From: Ardenticatena maritima
Lineage (GTDB): Bacteria; Chloroflexota; Anaerolineae; Ardenticatenales; Ardenticatenaceae
DNA: 64,000 nt
Reading direction: 5' to 3'
Assembly: GCF_001306175.1 (NCBI RefSeq)
Contig: NZ_LGKN01000003.1
Coordinates: 248,001 to 312,000 of the forward strand
Position 1 is the first letter of the stretch; every line of letters begins with the position of its first letter. The position numbers were made by a program, and so were the translations under genes. Positions 63,601-64,000 of this stretch are shown here, in pieces. The notes beneath the pieces are model-generated. The model was given only the letters and a program-made list of their open reading frames with translations, was not told the origin of the DNA and made no database searches.

Positions 63601-64000
63601 GCCCCGAATGTTGGTACGTTGCAGGGCGTCGTGCACGCACTTGGGTTTTAGTGGCTTCGCTTTCAATTTCTTCAGGAAACGGCAATTCAGCGAGGTCGAA
63701 CGTTGGCGCTGGGATTTCGCCCTGCGGGAAGCCGACTGCTACCTTATCCCCCACACGCAAATCCTCGACGCGTGTCCAACCGGTTGGCGTCAGAAGCGGG
63801 TGTTCAGGTGTTACCTCTAACGTCGTTCCAATCAGTTTGACCTTGATGCGATACAGCGGGCCATTGTATGAACGTTGCATTGTTTGTGTGACTGGACGGA
63901 AACGCCCTTGATGGGTCAAAACCAAATCGCCCACTTGCAAATCGGCAATGCGTTTGAGCCCATCAATGGTTGCCACGCGCATATCGGCTGTGAAACATGC
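60605..64000 (-). CDS. nrdJ: Adenosylcobalamin-dependent (class II) ribonucleotide reductase with intein (N-terminal part outside window)
   Basis: Open to the window edge. The C-extein (62812-60605, 735 residues) starts [18 protein letters not shown] and contains [59 protein letters not shown] and [20 protein letters not shown], the barrel and active-site stretches of NrdJ. The C-terminus is a zinc-ribbon ([22 protein letters not shown]) with the redox Cys pair. It reduces ribonucleotides using coenzyme B12 with or without oxygen. The only visible N-extein residue is the Ala before the intein Cys, so insertion is between Ala and Cys of the conserved ACFVLP stretch. Confidence 0.95.
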   Translation of the reverse strand, partial: ACFTADMRVATIDGLKRIADLQVGDLVLTHQGRFRPVTQTMQRSYNGPLYRIKVKLIGTTLEVTPEHPLLTPTGWTRVEDLRVGDKVAVGFPQGEIPAPTFDLAELPFPEEIESEATKTQVRARRPATYQHSGRQSQWCRRFITLTPEFARLCGYYVAEGTIDTEGRYVRFTLSTEEREYQRDIVNLIESTFGISPTVNDSQQGRWTNIDLYSRTIATWFQAHFGRGSAHKRLPAWLLFASREVQEEFLVGLFRGDGLFFERIYTVKGRKSPKTFRSFRITLANPGLVHQIWQMVLRLGYHAAIRPTDTTYVTPNASETAQVSMPPLQSRDLIHRIFGIELPEPDERFVRTYVTEIDGRPFFEIERIEIVPFSGTVYNCEVAEDHSYITEGIAAHNCFVLPIEDDMGKIEGGIFDTLRNAALIQQTGGGNGFSFSRLRPKGAPVHSSAGIATGPVGFLRVYDKAFGEIAQGGSRRGANMGVLRVDHPDIREFISCKAQEGELENFNISVAITDAFMEAVKNDAEFELVSPQDGSVWERVRARELFDEIVKYAHHNGEPGVLFIDAANRDNPVPHLYELEATNPCGEQWLGPYENCCLGSVNLARHLAWENGRARLDWEKLAQTVRKATRFLDDVVTANKYVPAVPELREAAERARRIGLGIMGLADVLYALRVRYGSPEGQELAAQIMEWVRYHAMLTSIELAQERGPFPAIEGSIYDPNNLKWQPPTPLEPYTHDWGRPAVEWERVVEGIKRHGIRNAAQTTIAPTGTLSTVSGVEGYGCEPVFALSYVRHVSDGDKTLDLYYFSPLFEQALTHEGVDEETRTRIKEAVALTGSCQNVEGVPEALRHVFVVASDITPEEHVRMQAALQRFVDNSISKTINFPETATVEDVAKAYFLAWELGCKGITVYVTGSREKVVLETKKTLLEKKGEKASDALKQSVPVYQAAEQQTAQRKARPRSLTGTTYFIHTPLGKAYVTVNRDEEGQPFEVFANVGKAGSDIAAVSEAIGRLISLILRLPSPMSPEKRLEEVIDQLSGIGGGRPMGFGANRVLSLPDALARVLKEDLQKHGAPVHETGNGNGSHAPTPPPSAEQPDLFRGVLNADICPDCGHASLVNEEGCRKCYSCGYSEC
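62813..63997 (-). other. Intein with LAGLIDADG-type homing endonuclease inside nrdJ
   Basis: 395 residues from Cys1 (63997-63995) to the terminal Asn (62815-62813), followed by Cys+1 of the C-extein. Splicing blocks seen: A ([20 protein letters not shown]), B with TxxH ([15 protein letters not shown]), F and G ([20 protein letters not shown], then AHN|C). The endonuclease motifs are [12 protein letters not shown] and [13 protein letters not shown], each with an acidic residue, so homing activity is possible. All splice-critical residues (Cys1, block-B His, penultimate His, Asn, Cys+1) are present. Confidence 0.93.

Overview
The window comes from a GC-rich bacterium. Gene content fits a Chloroflexota member, possibly of the Ardenticatenia/Anaerolineae side: a mevalonate-type decarboxylase of the kind known from Roseiflexus, two primary-type sigma factors, a bacterial SNF2 helicase with a SWIM finger, a B12-dependent ribonucleotide reductase with an intein, and large SdrD-type surface proteins. 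The phylum call is inference from gene content. Most genes have clear Shine-Dalgarno sites, many transcription units have recognisable -35/-10 promoters, and convergent units are separated by strong hairpin terminators.

Layout. 1-12.4 kb, mostly minus strand: partial 5'-nucleotidase lipoprotein, S1-domain protein, a VOC protein (+), mevalonate-type decarboxylase, SNF2 helicase, asparaginase and SMC. 12.5-17.9 kb: a small Rdx/SelW-like gene (+), TrmI (+), then on the minus strand an SMP-30 protein, a class-III aminotransferase, a peroxiredoxin-like gene and an APH-type kinase. 18-21.5 kb: two sigma-70 genes flanking a degenerate HtrA-like protein. 21.7-31.4 kb, plus strand: CoA-transferase pair, hsp20-lon, penicillin-acylase family enzyme, CaiB-type CoA-transferase and a DUF2877 protein. 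31.4-37.7 kb: a 2,096-residue surface protein. 37.9-49.6 kb, minus strand: an acetate-type locus (acetyl-CoA synthetase, two-component sodium symporter, cNMP/CBS/DUF294 protein, symporter-type histidine kinase, CheY-like regulator, PAS-exonuclease fusion). 49.9-51.8 kb: ECF sigma, anti-sigma and a small surface protein. 51.9-64 kb: GT39-like, SDR, FtsW/RodA and MtnP operon (-); purB and an amino-acid permease-USP fusion (+); and the nrdJ 3' part with a complete intein (-).

Main discoveries. Two genes each contain an in-frame TGA exactly where homologues carry a redox cysteine: a SelW/Rdx-like protein (CxxU, TGA at 12587) and a SelU/PRXL2-like peroxiredoxin (UxxC, TGA at 16775-16773, minus). 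Each TGA is followed by a stem-loop whose loop starts with G, as expected for a bacterial SECIS. Both are predicted selenoproteins that ordinary gene calling would truncate or split. A second candidate novelty is a shared C-terminal tail, PTA(I/V)TLxxFxGAxA + membrane helix + Arg cluster, on two otherwise unrelated secreted proteins; one of them follows an ECF sigma/anti-sigma pair. This may be an undescribed surface-sorting signal. A third is the acetate locus, in which a response regulator with no output domain overlaps a membrane-bound pseudo-histidine-kinase fused to a DEDDh exonuclease.
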